Below, piece after piece: positions 1 to 8,265 of a stretch of DNA of 14,382 nucleotides. Numbering within the stretch: position 1 is the stretch's first letter; the number at the start of each line of letters is the position of its first letter. The DNA is from an uncultured Veillonella sp. (GTDB taxonomy: Bacteria; Bacillota; Negativicutes; Veillonellales; Veillonellaceae), in assembly GCA_900552715.1 (NCBI GenBank), contig USAV01000045.1, forward strand, positions 1 through 14,382, written 5' to 3'. The notes under the pieces were generated by a model. It saw nothing but the letters and a program-made list of their open reading frames with translations, had not been told where the DNA came from and ran no database searches. The translations under genes were made by a program, and so were the position numbers.

Positions 1-777
1 GCGTCCATCCTTTGCAATAACAGTAATCCCTTTTGCAGACCGTGTAGCCACAATATATTCTAAATCAACATTAGCCAGTACTGACTTAGCTGCCTCTACG
101 ATGGTGGCATCATCATTAGCTAACTTATGACCTACACATTCACCGAGTTCTTTTACATTCGGTGTAATACAGGTTGCACCATTATATTTAGACCAGTCTG
201 AACCTTTAGGATCAACAATGGTTTGTACGCCATACTCCTTAGCTAAACTAAAGATTTTTTTTAGCAATGTTGGTGTACAAACGCCTTTGCCATAGTCAGA
301 TACAACAATACCATCGATACCAGCCTTACAAAGATTTTCTAGCCAAGCAGACAGTCGTTTCTCTTCCTCACTTGTTAAATCTGTAATCGTTTCAAAATCA
401 AGGCGCATCATCTGTTGTCGATCGCCTAGGATACGCATTTTAGTAATGGTAGAACGATCATCACTCGTTAATAAACCTGTTGTATCAATCTTATCAGCCT
501 TTAGCAATTGTTGTAATAAACGACCATGGTCATCATTACCAGCAATAGCACCAAGATATACTGTACAATCTAAATTTGATAAGTTTGACGCAACATTACC
601 AGCGCCACCAAGCACTTCTTTCATCTTTGCCACGCGGTTTACAGGAACCGGTGCTTCCGGAGAAATACGACTTACATCACCAAAAACATAACGATCTACC
701 ATCACATCACCTATAACGGCAATCTTTAGGTTAGGTAGTTGTTTTGTCAAAAATTGATTAATGGTAGCATTTATCAT
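1..777 (-). CDS. rfaE1: D-glycero-beta-D-manno-heptose-7-phosphate kinase (RfaE1/HldE domain I), 3' end outside window
   Basis: PfkB/ribokinase-family sugar kinase that phosphorylates heptose 7-phosphate at C1 on the way to ADP-heptose for the LPS inner core; cytosolic. The 259 visible residues start MINATINQF and carry the family's N-terminal glycine motif (IGDVMVDRY, residues 22-30), the RISPEAPVPV substrate-side motif (37-46) and GGAGNVASN (57-65). DPKG and TPNVKE follow in the second half. The catalytic GAGD motif would lie just past the window edge, so I cannot say whether the kinase is complete or fused to the RfaE2 cytidylyltransferase domain as in bifunctional HldE. The chosen ATG is preceded by AGGTGG (781-786). 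It lies 96 bp downstream of gmhA, which catalyses the preceding pathway step, so co-transcription is likely. Confidence 0.9.
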   Translation of the reverse strand, partial: MINATINQFLTKQLPNLKIAVIGDVMVDRYVFGDVSRISPEAPVPVNRVAKMKEVLGGAGNVASNLSNLDCTVYLGAIAGNDDHGRLLQQLLKADKIDTTGLLTSDDRSTITKMRILGDRQQMMRLDFETITDLTSEEEKRLSAWLENLCKAGIDGIVVSDYGKGVCTPTLLKKIFSLAKEYGVQTIVDPKGSDWSKYNGATCITPNVKELGECVGHKLANDDATIVEAAKSVLANVDLEYIVATRSAKGITVIAKDGR

Positions 778-873
778 AATCCACCTATTCCTTACCACAA
801 TATACATGTATAACGAGTTATCTAAAAAACCGGGTTTCAAACATGTATCTATTTATAAATATGACCGTAACGG
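778..873. other. gmhA-rfaE1 intergenic gap
   Basis: These 96 bp hold no gene. The octamer ACATGTAT occurs twice in the same orientation (804-811 and 841-848), and there is a small AAACC-G-GGTTT palindrome (827-837). No hairpin followed by a T run is visible, so read-through from gmhA into rfaE1 is plausible. An internal minus-strand promoter cannot be excluded: TTGAAA is present, but its spacing to the nearest -10-like hexamer is poor. Confidence 0.4.
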
Positions 874-1443
874 TTAATAATCTTCTTCAATGATTTCGCA
901 CATTATATGACCTGCTAGAATATGCATTTCTTGAATACGAGCTGTCACATTGCTCGGAATAGCTAATGTAATATCACATAATTCAGCTAGTTTTCCACCG
1001 CCTTCACCTGTGAAAGCTATGGTGTGCATGCCGATAGAACGGGCCATTTCTGCAGCTTTTACAACATTCTTGGAGTTCCCAGATGTAGAAATCCCAATGA
1101 GAACGTCACCTGTACGGCCTAAGCCCTCTACTTGACGTGCAAAAACAGATTCAAAATCATAGTCATTGGCAATGGCTGTTAATGCAGATGTATCAGTAGT
1201 TAATGCAATGCCTGCAAGAGAGCGTCGTTCCTTTTTAAAGCGACAAATCAATTCAGCCGCTAAATGTTGCGAGTCCGCAGCAGAACCACCATTACCACAG
1301 AATAAAATCTTATTGCCATTTTCTAAAGCAGCCTTACAGCGATAGGCAATCTCTTGAATGGTATCCATATGCTCCATCGTCTTGCCAAAGACTTCAAGAT
1401 GCTCTGTAAAACGATCTGCAATGATTGGATTTAAATCAGTCAT
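874..1443 (-). CDS. gmhA: Sedoheptulose-7-phosphate isomerase GmhA
   Basis: Converts sedoheptulose 7-phosphate to D-glycero-D-manno-heptose 7-phosphate, the first committed step of ADP-heptose synthesis; cytosolic. At 189 residues it has the usual GmhA length and is a single SIS domain. Visible motifs are the phosphate-binding CGNGGSAADSQH (49-60), the following Glu64, a second phosphate loop STSGNS (119-124), and QEMH (171-174), whose Gln/Glu/His belong to the family's active site. The product (heptose 7-phosphate) is the substrate of the kinase encoded next. The start ATG overlaps the stop of the upstream dipeptidase by one base (TAATG), and an AAAGGAG ribosome binding site lies inside the dipeptidase 3' end (1452-1458). 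This arrangement suggests translational coupling. Confidence 0.95.
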   Translation of the reverse strand: MTDLNPIIADRFTEHLEVFGKTMEHMDTIQEIAYRCKAALENGNKILFCGNGGSAADSQHLAAELICRFKKERRSLAGIALTTDTSALTAIANDYDFESVFARQVEGLGRTGDVLIGISTSGNSKNVVKAAEMARSIGMHTIAFTGEGGGKLAELCDITLAIPSNVTARIQEMHILAGHIMCEIIEEDY

Positions 1444-2369
1444 TATAAAATCTCCTTTAATAGTCTATCTGCATTTTTCCAGAACAATTTCTCACATTGT
1501 TCCACAGATAAACCGGCCTCTTTAAATGCATCATATAATCGATGCATTTCAGAAGCATCTTTAATTTCTGTATCTGGCTTAATGCCATCAAAGTCGGTTC
1601 CTAATGCCACAACATCTTCCCCGCCCTTATTGATGAGATATAAACCATGCTTTACGATATCTTCAATCCGGCTTATTGGTGATGTACCTAAAAAAGATTG
1701 GGCGAAATTAAGGCCTATAACGCCACCCTTATTAGCAATCAGCTTAATTAAATGATCTGGTAAGTTTCTTGTATGGGCTGTAACTTCACGTGCATTGGAG
1801 TGAGATGCTATAAAAGGTACATCTAAAATATCTCCTAATTGCTCAGTACCAGCATCATTTAAATGGGAGCAATCAACGATAATTCCTAAATCTTGCATAG
1901 CCTCTACAAATTCAACACCTTTCGGTGTTAATTTTTTATGCTGCTCACCACAATGGGGCTCACCCAATCCATTTGGATAATTCCAAGTAAGCGTAATAAG
2001 TCGAACACCATCTTGATAAGCTTGTTTTAGTTTATCTAAATCGCCACCTAGTACGCCGCCTTCCTCAATAGACATGAGAGCCCCAATCTTACCGGACTCA
2101 TACCCGGACTCTATATCTTGATAAGAGAGCACATGTTGTATGTGCTCTCCATAATGCTGAATTTGTGATGTACATAAATTACGCATCGCTTCATAACGAC
2201 CATAAGGGTCATTTGTTTCACCAAGATTGATAAAAAGTGCAAAATCTTGCATCTTGCTGTGAGCCTTTTGCAACTTTTCTATATCGATTTTCCAAGTATT
2301 ACGATACAGATCCCCACTACTAGGATGGTCTATTAATTTCATTATCGTATCGCAGTGTAAATCTATCAT
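1443..2369 (-). CDS. Membrane dipeptidase family (M19) zinc peptidase, cytosolic
   Basis: M19 (renal dipeptidase-like) metallopeptidase of 308 residues, expected to hydrolyse dipeptides, in this family often including ones with a D-residue. The binuclear zinc ligands are all recognisable: LHCDT (His5, Asp7), the bridging Glu in SIEEGG (Glu102), DCSH (His169) and ASHSNAR (His190). The conserved GTDFDG (258-262, Asp259) follows near the C-terminus. There is no signal peptide or lipobox, so despite the family name it should be cytosolic. It starts 25 bp after the nrdR stop, with GAGGC (2373-2377) as ribosome binding site, and its stop overlaps the gmhA start. The true substrate is unknown; a role in recycling peptidoglycan-derived or dietary dipeptides is only a guess. 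Confidence 0.9.
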   Translation of the reverse strand: MIDLHCDTIMKLIDHPSSGDLYRNTWKIDIEKLQKAHSKMQDFALFINLGETNDPYGRYEAMRNLCTSQIQHYGEHIQHVLSYQDIESGYESGKIGALMSIEEGGVLGGDLDKLKQAYQDGVRLITLTWNYPNGLGEPHCGEQHKKLTPKGVEFVEAMQDLGIIVDCSHLNDAGTEQLGDILDVPFIASHSNAREVTAHTRNLPDHLIKLIANKGGVIGLNFAQSFLGTSPISRIEDIVKHGLYLINKGGEDVVALGTDFDGIKPDTEIKDASEMHRLYDAFKEAGLSVEQCEKLFWKNADRLLKEIL

Positions 2370-2394
2370 AAAGCCTCACATGTAGTATTAGTAA

Positions 2395-2871
2395 TTAATT
2401 ACGTTTTGGTTTTTTAGCATCTAGTTTCTTTAATGCTTTCAGTTCTTCCATAAAGCTATCAATATTATCAAACTTACGATATACGCTAGCAAAACGAACA
2501 TATGCAACTTGGTCAATATCTTTTAATTGTTGCAATACAAGTTCGCCAATGCGATCCGTAGTTACCTCTTGATTGATTTCATTTCGAATATCGCGCTCTA
2601 CATCATTAACCACTTGTTCCATCACGGACATTGGTACGGTACGTTTATCACAAGAACGCAATAAACCATTTAATAATTTACCACGATCAAATAATTCACG
2701 ACGTCCGTTTTTCTTTAATACCATAAGTGGTACTTCTTCTATAATTTCATAGGTAGTAAAGCGACGGCCACAATTGATACATTCACGGCGACGGCGAATA
2801 CTATTACCTTCATCAGTCGTTCTAGAGTCTGTTACCTTCGTGTCTGTGTGTTGGCAATAAGGACATCTCAT
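2395..2871 (-). CDS. nrdR: Transcriptional repressor NrdR
   Basis: Nucleotide-sensing repressor of ribonucleotide reductase genes. At 158 residues it has the normal family length. The N-terminal zinc ribbon is complete: CPYC (Cys3, Cys6) and CINC (Cys31, Cys34), with the basic stretch SIRRRREC between them that contacts DNA. An ATP-cone domain (about residues 49-139) follows, beginning PLMVLKKNGRRELFD. The C-terminus is Lys-rich. The ribosome binding site AAGGAG (2881-2886) lies 9 nt before the ATG. It is the first gene of the nrdR-M19-gmhA-rfaE1 run. No ribonucleotide reductase gene is in the window, so NrdR acts in trans. The upstream palindrome at 2932-2947 suggests it may also control its own transcription. 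Confidence 0.96.
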   Translation of the reverse strand: MRCPYCQHTDTKVTDSRTTDEGNSIRRRRECINCGRRFTTYEIIEEVPLMVLKKNGRRELFDRGKLLNGLLRSCDKRTVPMSVMEQVVNDVERDIRNEINQEVTTDRIGELVLQQLKDIDQVAYVRFASVYRKFDNIDSFMEELKALKKLDAKKPKRN

Positions 2872-2897
2872 CTGTTACTACTCCTTTTTCTAATAAT

Positions 2898-2912
2898 CAC
2901 TCTAAAATAGTG
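2898..2912. promoter_or_regulatory. Degenerate second NrdR-box-like site
   Basis: CACT and AGTG arms (2898-2901 and 2909-2912) are separated by 7 bp, where a perfect NrdR box has 6. The minus-strand half CACTAT matches a half-site exactly. Its centre is about 35 bp from the centre of the upstream palindrome, and NrdR boxes usually occur in tandem. A weak -10-like TATTAT (2914-2919, minus strand) lies between the two sites, a geometry that would suit repression. Confidence 0.3.
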
Positions 2913-2931
2913 CATAATACGCCCATTTTCT

Positions 2932-2947
2932 CTACTATATATAGTAC
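2932..2947. promoter_or_regulatory. Putative NrdR box upstream of nrdR
   Basis: A perfect 14-bp palindrome, TACTATATATAGTA (2933-2946), contains the ten-base core C-W-A-T-A-T-A-T-W-G of the published NrdR-box consensus (ACACWATATATWGTGT-like), with the flanking A and T also matching. It sits 61 bp upstream of the nrdR start codon. AT-rich palindromes arise by chance, but the exact core match in front of the cognate regulator makes this more than a coincidence candidate. Binding is inferred. Confidence 0.5.
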
Positions 2948-2968
2948 CATGAAAGCCCTTAAAATACA

Positions 2969-2998
2969 AAGAATCCCTAGGATTTCCTAGGGATTCTT
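2969..2998 (-). terminator. Intrinsic terminator of pyc
   Basis: Perfect 13-bp stem (2969-2981 with 2986-2998) around a 4-nt loop, containing CCCTAGG. On the minus strand it is followed by a T-rich tract (TTGTATTTT). It lies 72 bp past the pyc stop and just upstream of the nrdR promoter region, so it separates the two transcription units. Confidence 0.85.
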
Positions 2999-3070
2999 CC
3001 ATTATTCTAGAGCATTTTATGTTATGAAATACTTTAGAAATAATATTTTTAATTTTATGTACTATTCTAA

Positions 3071-6000
3071 CTATCGTTTAGGAGCATCTTCAACGCGAAG
3101 CAAGCAGTCGCCAGATTCGATGCGGCTACCTTCACGAACTAGGATTTCTTCTACGATACCATCGATAGGAGCAGTAATTGTAGTTTCCATCTTCATCGCT
3201 TCTGTAACGATCAATGGCTCACCTTTAGCTACAGATTGACCATTTTTAACGAGAATCTTAACAACGGAACCAGACAATGTAGCACCAATTTCACCAGGGT
3301 TAGATTCATCCGCTTTACGACGAACAACGCCAGTAGTCTTAGCATGTTTATCATGAACTTTAATACCACGAGGTTGACCATTGAACTCGAACAATACGAT
3401 ACGGTTACCATCTTCATCTGGTTCAGATAAGCCGTTCATTTTGATGATAAGTGTTTTACCTTTTTCGATAGTTACTTGAATTTCTTCGCCCCGTTTCATA
3501 CCGAAGAAGAATGTTGGAGTATCAAGTACAGATACATTACCAAAGTCTTTTTTAAATTTATTGTAATCTTGGTAAACCTTAGGGTACAAGCAGTATGCAC
3601 TGATATCTTCATCAGTTGTTTGAGCACCCATTTCACTCAATTCATTGCGAACATGTTCAAAGTCTGTTGGAGGCAATACTGCACCTGGACGAACTGTGAT
3701 TGGTTTTGCACCTTTCAAGATAATTTTTTGTAACTCTTCAGGGAATCCTTGGTATGGAGTGCCAAGACGACCTTCAAAGAATTCAACTACGGATTGAGGG
3801 AAGTCTAATACATCGCCCTTTTCGTAAATATCTTTTTCAGTCAAGTTATTTTGTACCATGTACAATGTCATATCACCTACAACTTTAGAGGATGGCGTTA
3901 CTTTGATGATATCACCAAACATCATATTTACTTGGTGGTACATTTTCTTAATATCAGCCCAACGATCACCAAGGCCTACCATCTTAGCTTGTTGTTGCAA
4001 GTTAGAATATTGACCACCTGGCATTTCATGTTGATATACTTCAGTGTTAGGATATGCTTCTGCTTTATCTACACCTTTGTAGTAAGGACGAATGCTGCCA
4101 AAGTAATGCGACATTTCTTCCATGTAATCAATGTTCATTTCAGGTTGACGGTCATGTCCACTCAATGCATAGTACATGGAGTTCATGCTAGGTTGAGATG
4201 TACCATTAGCAAATGCAGAGTATGCTAAGTCGATAACATCTACACCAGCATCTACAGCGCGACCATAGGAATAGATAGCATTGCCAGAACCTTCATGTGT
4301 ATGTAAATGAATCGGTACAGTAACAGCATCTTTTAAGGCAGATACAAGATTATAAGCAGCTTGAGGTTTCAATAAACCAGCCATATCTTTGATAGCAATA
4401 ATATTAGCACCCGCTTTTTCAAGCTCTTTAGCCATATTTACATAGTAGTCTAAATTGTATTTAGGACGGTTGCTATCAAGAATATCCCCTGTATAGCACA
4501 ATGCTACTTCAGCAATTTTGTTTTGTGCACGAACTTCATCAATAGCTACATGCATATTATCAAGGCTATTTAAGCTATCGAATACACGGAATACATCAAT
4601 ACCATTAGCAGCAGCACGTTGGATAAATTGACGAACTACATTATCTGGATAAGATGTGTAACCTACAGCATTAGCGCCACGAATAAGCATTTGAAGTAAT
4701 GTATTAGGCACTTCGCGACGGAACATACGTAAGCGTTCCCATGGATCTTCATGTAAGAAACGATAGGATACGTCGAATGTAGCACCGCCCCAACATTCCA
4801 AGGAGAATAAGTTAGGAACACCTTTTGCAGCACGACCAGCTACGCGTGCCATATCAATGGTACGTAAACGTGTAGCAAATAAGGATTGGTGAGCATCACG
4901 CCATGTTGTATCTGTAAAGAATACTTGTTTTTGATCAGATAACCATTTACTGAAGCCTTCTGGTCCTAATTCATCAAATTTTTGTTTTGTACCAGCTGCT
5001 GGAGATACATCTAAATCAGATGGCATTTGAATTGGTTCAAAATCAGGTACCACTTGAGGACCTGCACCAGAGTAGCCATTGATTGTTACGTCAGCAATGT
5101 AACGTAATAATTTAGTACCACGATCGCGGTCTGGTTTTAATTCAAACAATTCTGGATGGTCTTCAATGAAGTTAACAGTGTAGTTACCGCTTTGGAATTC
5201 AGGATTTTCAAGAACGTTAATCAAGAAGTGAATATTAGTTTTAACGCCACGAATACGGAATTCTTTTAAACAACGAAGCATTTTACGAATAGTTTCTTCG
5301 TTGTTAGGACCGAATGCAGTCGCTTTTACAAGCAAGGAATCATAGTAAGGTGTTACTACGGCACCAGTGAAAGCATTACCAGAGTCTAAGCGGATACCAA
5401 AGCCACCGGAGCTACGATATGCCAAGATTTTACCTGTATCAGGCATGAAGTTATTTTTAGGGTCTTCTGTAGTGATACGACATTGGATTGCAGTACCTTT
5501 ACAAGGAACTTCATCTTGTGCTGGAATACCTACTTCTGGGCTATGTAAGTCATAACCTTCAGCAATACGGATTTGAGAATGAACGATATCAATATCTGTA
5601 ATCATTTCTGTTACAGTATGTTCTACTTGGATACGAGGGTTAACTTCGATGAAATAGAAGGAGCCATCAGCAGTTACCAAGAATTCTACAGTACCCGCAT
5701 TAACGTAGCCAACATTTTTCATGATTTTTACAGCTGCATCACATACGGCTTTACGAGTTTCCAATGGCAATGCAAAAGCTGGAGCCATTTCAACAACCTT
5801 TTGGTGACGACGTTGTACAGAGCAATCACGTTCATGTAAATGAACTACATTACCATGTTCATCACCTAAGATTTGTACTTCAATATGTTTAGGTTCAACA
5901 ATAAGTTTTTCTACATATACATCATCATCGCCAAAGGCAGCTTTCGCTTCAGATTTTGCGCGATCATATGCATCACGAAGATCTTCTTTGCGATGAACCT

Positions 6001-6517
6001 CACGCATACCACGGCCGCCACCGCCATTTACGGCTTTGATCATCAATGGGAAACCATGAGTATTTGCAAATTCTTCTAATTGTTCAAAATCACGCAATGC
6101 CCCATCAGAACCTGGAATCATTGGGATATCTGCCAATTTAGCTTGTGCACGAGCATTAACCTTATCGCCGAACATATTTAAATGTTCTACATGAGGTCCG
6201 ATAAAGATGATACCTTCTTCACCGCAACGACGAGCGAACTCTTCGTTTTCAGACAAGAAACCATAACCTGGATGGATAGCATCAATATCATGTTCTTTTG
6301 CAATACGGATAATATCTTCAATATCAAGATATGCTTCAACTGGTTTTTTACCTTCCCCTACGAGATAGGCTTCGTCAGCTTGGTTACGGTGCAAGGATAA
6401 TGTATCCTCTTTGGAGTAAATGGCTACAGTTTTAATGCCCATTTCATTACATGCACGGAACACGCGGATTGCGATCTCACCACGGTTGGCAACCAATACG
6501 GATTTAATTTTTCTCAT
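3071..6517 (-). CDS. pyc: Pyruvate carboxylase
   Basis: Biotin enzyme that carboxylates pyruvate to oxaloacetate using ATP and bicarbonate; cytosolic. It is a full-length single-chain enzyme of 1148 residues. In order: biotin carboxylase/ATP-grasp domain (about 1-450, starting KSVLVANRGEIAIR, with the GGGGRGM loop and EVNPRIQVEHTVTE); carboxyltransferase domain (from about 535, FFTDTTWRDAHQS, with AIKDMAG for the carbamylated Lys and HLHTHEGSG metal ligands); conserved PYC/OADA region; and a biotinyl domain with EAMKMET, biotin attachment at Lys1109. I chose the ATG at 6517 because AGGAGGC (6523-6529) lies 5 nt upstream; a longer frame adds eight residues with no ribosome binding site. It supplies oxaloacetate for the malate-fumarate-succinate route or for biosynthesis. 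A terminator follows, so it is probably monocistronic. Confidence 0.97.
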   Translation of the reverse strand: MRKIKSVLVANRGEIAIRVFRACNEMGIKTVAIYSKEDTLSLHRNQADEAYLVGEGKKPVEAYLDIEDIIRIAKEHDIDAIHPGYGFLSENEEFARRCGEEGIIFIGPHVEHLNMFGDKVNARAQAKLADIPMIPGSDGALRDFEQLEEFANTHGFPLMIKAVNGGGGRGMREVHRKEDLRDAYDRAKSEAKAAFGDDDVYVEKLIVEPKHIEVQILGDEHGNVVHLHERDCSVQRRHQKVVEMAPAFALPLETRKAVCDAAVKIMKNVGYVNAGTVEFLVTADGSFYFIEVNPRIQVEHTVTEMITDIDIVHSQIRIAEGYDLHSPEVGIPAQDEVPCKGTAIQCRITTEDPKNNFMPDTGKILAYRSSGGFGIRLDSGNAFTGAVVTPYYDSLLVKATAFGPNNEETIRKMLRCLKEFRIRGVKTNIHFLINVLENPEFQSGNYTVNFIEDHPELFELKPDRDRGTKLLRYIADVTINGYSGAGPQVVPDFEPIQMPSDLDVSPAAGTKQKFDELGPEGFSKWLSDQKQVFFTDTTWRDAHQSLFATRLRTIDMARVAGRAAKGVPNLFSLECWGGATFDVSYRFLHEDPWERLRMFRREVPNTLLQMLIRGANAVGYTSYPDNVVRQFIQRAAANGIDVFRVFDSLNSLDNMHVAIDEVRAQNKIAEVALCYTGDILDSNRPKYNLDYYVNMAKELEKAGANIIAIKDMAGLLKPQAAYNLVSALKDAVTVPIHLHTHEGSGNAIYSYGRAVDAGVDVIDLAYSAFANGTSQPSMNSMYYALSGHDRQPEMNIDYMEEMSHYFGSIRPYYKGVDKAEAYPNTEVYQHEMPGGQYSNLQQQAKMVGLGDRWADIKKMYHQVNMMFGDIIKVTPSSKVVGDMTLYMVQNNLTEKDIYEKGDVLDFPQSVVEFFEGRLGTPYQGFPEELQKIILKGAKPITVRPGAVLPPTDFEHVRNELSEMGAQTTDEDISAYCLYPKVYQDYNKFKKDFGNVSVLDTPTFFFGMKRGEEIQVTIEKGKTLIIKMNGLSEPDEDGNRIVLFEFNGQPRGIKVHDKHAKTTGVVRRKADESNPGEIGATLSGSVVKILVKNGQSVAKGEPLIVTEAMKMETTITAPIDGIVEEILVREGSRIESGDCLLRVEDAPKR

Positions 6518-6802
6518 GTATTGCCTCCTACTAGCTTCCACTAATGTGAACTATCAGCTTTCAATTTTATTAATATATGAATATTCCCTATACTTATAGT
6601 CAAAATAATATATTTGGATATCTCATCATTTTTTATGATGAGCATTATATTCATAATTACATATAACTATTATACAATATTTTCCACATATTTAAAGGAT
6701 TATATTAATTACGAAATCATAAAATACATTAGTTGCTGTACATGACAAAAACTCATATGTCTTTTATCGATGCACATCGAACTAATTCTATATTCTACGT
6801 TA
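6518..6802. promoter_or_regulatory. pyc upstream region with hairpin and weak promoter candidate
   Basis: These 285 bp of very AT-rich sequence hold no gene. On the minus strand TTGACT (6598-6603) with a TCATAT hexamer 17 bp downstream (6575-6580) is a possible but weak pyc promoter. An 8-bp perfect inverted repeat, CTCATCAT/ATGATGAG, with a 5-nt T loop (6622-6642) lies 18 bp upstream of that -35. It lacks a following T run on the minus strand, so it looks more like an operator or chance hairpin than a terminator. A TCGATG-CA-CATCGA palindrome (6767-6780) lies just after the aminopeptidase stop. I see no clear terminator for the aminopeptidase gene here. Confidence 0.35.
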
Positions 6803-8149
6803 TTAATCACCTAAGAAATGATTCATTAATCGATTGAGTTGCTCTTGATCATTTGCACCCATTAATTCCCGTGCAGAATGCATCGCTAATAACGGTAAGC
6901 CCACATCCATTGTTCTCATTGGTAACATAGCAGATGAAATAGACCCAACTGTAGATCCACCAGGTATATCAGAACGATTTACATAAATTTGGTAATTTGC
7001 ACCTGCTTCTTCACAAAGTCCCTTAACTATAGCAATTGCTCTTGCATCACCTGCATAAGATTGACTACATGCTATTTTAAGAGCCACCCCTTTATTAAGT
7101 GTAGGAATATTAGTGATATCATTTTTTTCAGGATAATTTGGATGCAAACCATGTGCTACATCAGAGGAAATCATGAATCCTTTTGAAATGAAACTATCCA
7201 TCTCTTGATTAGAATATCCTAATGCATCATATACTCGTTTAATAAGGTTTGGTAAAAGCATCCCTGCTCCGCCCTGTTTAGTACGACTCCCTACCTCTTC
7301 ATTATCAAAGAGAATAGCACAACGTACACCATCAGCATTAGCCTTACGAGCCTGAATAATCCCTGATAGTACACCAAAGCAAGATGTTAAATTATCTAGA
7401 CGAGGCGCACTAATAAAATCGCCTTCAGTCCCTAATACACAGCCTTGTTCTATTGGGTATAATGTCATTTCATAAGATAAAATTTCAGATGGATCACAGT
7501 TGACTTCATCAGCCAAGAACGTAGTCCACTCATCGTATTGAATATCAGATTCTGGGAATAGGCTTGGATTGTTCCGATCATTTAAAGATTTACTAGAAGT
7601 CTCCTTTTCCTTACGATCCATCATCAATATAGGAAGCATTTCCTTTTGACGATTCAATTTAACACCATCATTAACGGAACGATTCATATGTATAGCTAAG
7701 TTTGGAACGATAGCAATAGGACGTTTGGTATCAACTAGTACAGAATCAACATCAAAGGCATTATCACCTTTTAATACCACAGTACCGGCTACACCTAGTG
7801 GACGATCCAGCCATGTATTTTCGATGAGGCCACCATACATTTCCACATTTAACTTGGTGTACCCTTTTACAGATGTAATAGGATTGGGTTTAACCCGAAT
7901 TGCGGGAAAATCTGTATGCGCTGAAGCAATTCGTAATGTGTGTTCCGGTTTCTTTCCTATATGAAAGGCAAACAAAGTAGTACCAAACACATTAACTACA
8001 TAAGAACCAGAGTCTAATTGCCACTCATCATCTAAATTAAGTTCTGTAAAACCTGAATCCAATAACATTTGTAAACTTGTATCTACTGTATGATACGGAG
8101 ATGTACAAGCACCAATATATTTCAATAACTGTTCATTATCAAATTTCAT
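6803..8149 (-). CDS. apeB: M18 family aminopeptidase (aspartyl aminopeptidase type)
   Basis: Cytosolic zinc aminopeptidase of the M18 family, which removes N-terminal residues (often acidic) from peptides. At 448 residues it has the usual bacterial M18 length. The co-catalytic metal site is complete: SAHTDFP (His78, catalytic Asp80), RLDN (bridging Asp252), DNEEVGS (Glu284/Glu285), SSDVAHG (Asp330) and MHSARE (His424). The M18 hallmark strings DRPLGVAG (115-122) and DIPGGSTVGS (394-403) are also present. AGGAGG (8155-8160) lies 5 nt before the ATG. No signal peptide is seen. It stands alone between two intergenic regions, downstream of the DASS terminator, so it must have its own promoter; none is convincing by eye. 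The substrate range within M18 cannot be read from the sequence. Confidence 0.93.
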   Translation of the reverse strand: MKFDNEQLLKYIGACTSPYHTVDTSLQMLLDSGFTELNLDDEWQLDSGSYVVNVFGTTLFAFHIGKKPEHTLRIASAHTDFPAIRVKPNPITSVKGYTKLNVEMYGGLIENTWLDRPLGVAGTVVLKGDNAFDVDSVLVDTKRPIAIVPNLAIHMNRSVNDGVKLNRQKEMLPILMMDRKEKETSSKSLNDRNNPSLFPESDIQYDEWTTFLADEVNCDPSEILSYEMTLYPIEQGCVLGTEGDFISAPRLDNLTSCFGVLSGIIQARKANADGVRCAILFDNEEVGSRTKQGGAGMLLPNLIKRVYDALGYSNQEMDSFISKGFMISSDVAHGLHPNYPEKNDITNIPTLNKGVALKIACSQSYAGDARAIAIVKGLCEEAGANYQIYVNRSDIPGGSTVGSISSAMLPMRTMDVGLPLLAMHSARELMGANDQEQLNRLMNHFLGD

Positions 8150-8265
8150 AGATTCCTCCTATGTAAAATAATGATGCTATTCGTATATTCACCATGAATA
8201 GTTCATTTACGTATAATTTTACAACATATACATTAATAATATATTAACTGCTATTATTTTATCAC

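Noticed and set aside
827..837. AAACC-G-GGTTT palindrome as terminator between gmhA and rfaE1
   Set aside because: The one-base centre cannot form a hairpin loop and the arms are only 5 bp, so it is not a plausible terminator.
3851..4228. 125-codon open frame on the plus strand, and several shorter ones across 3024-6400
   Set aside because: They lie entirely antisense to pyruvate carboxylase, whose full domain series is intact, and encode Cys/Phe/His-rich low-quality peptides with no ribosome binding site: shadows of the real gene.
6518..6541. Eight-residue N-terminal extension of pyruvate carboxylase
   Set aside because: The AGGAGGC ribosome binding site lies inside this extension, 5 nt before the Met that begins the conserved RKIKSVLVANRGEIA sequence.
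6767..6780. TCGATG-CA-CATCGA hairpin as terminator of the aminopeptidase gene
   Set aside because: The stem is only 5-6 bp and on the minus strand is followed by TAAAAGAC, not a T run.
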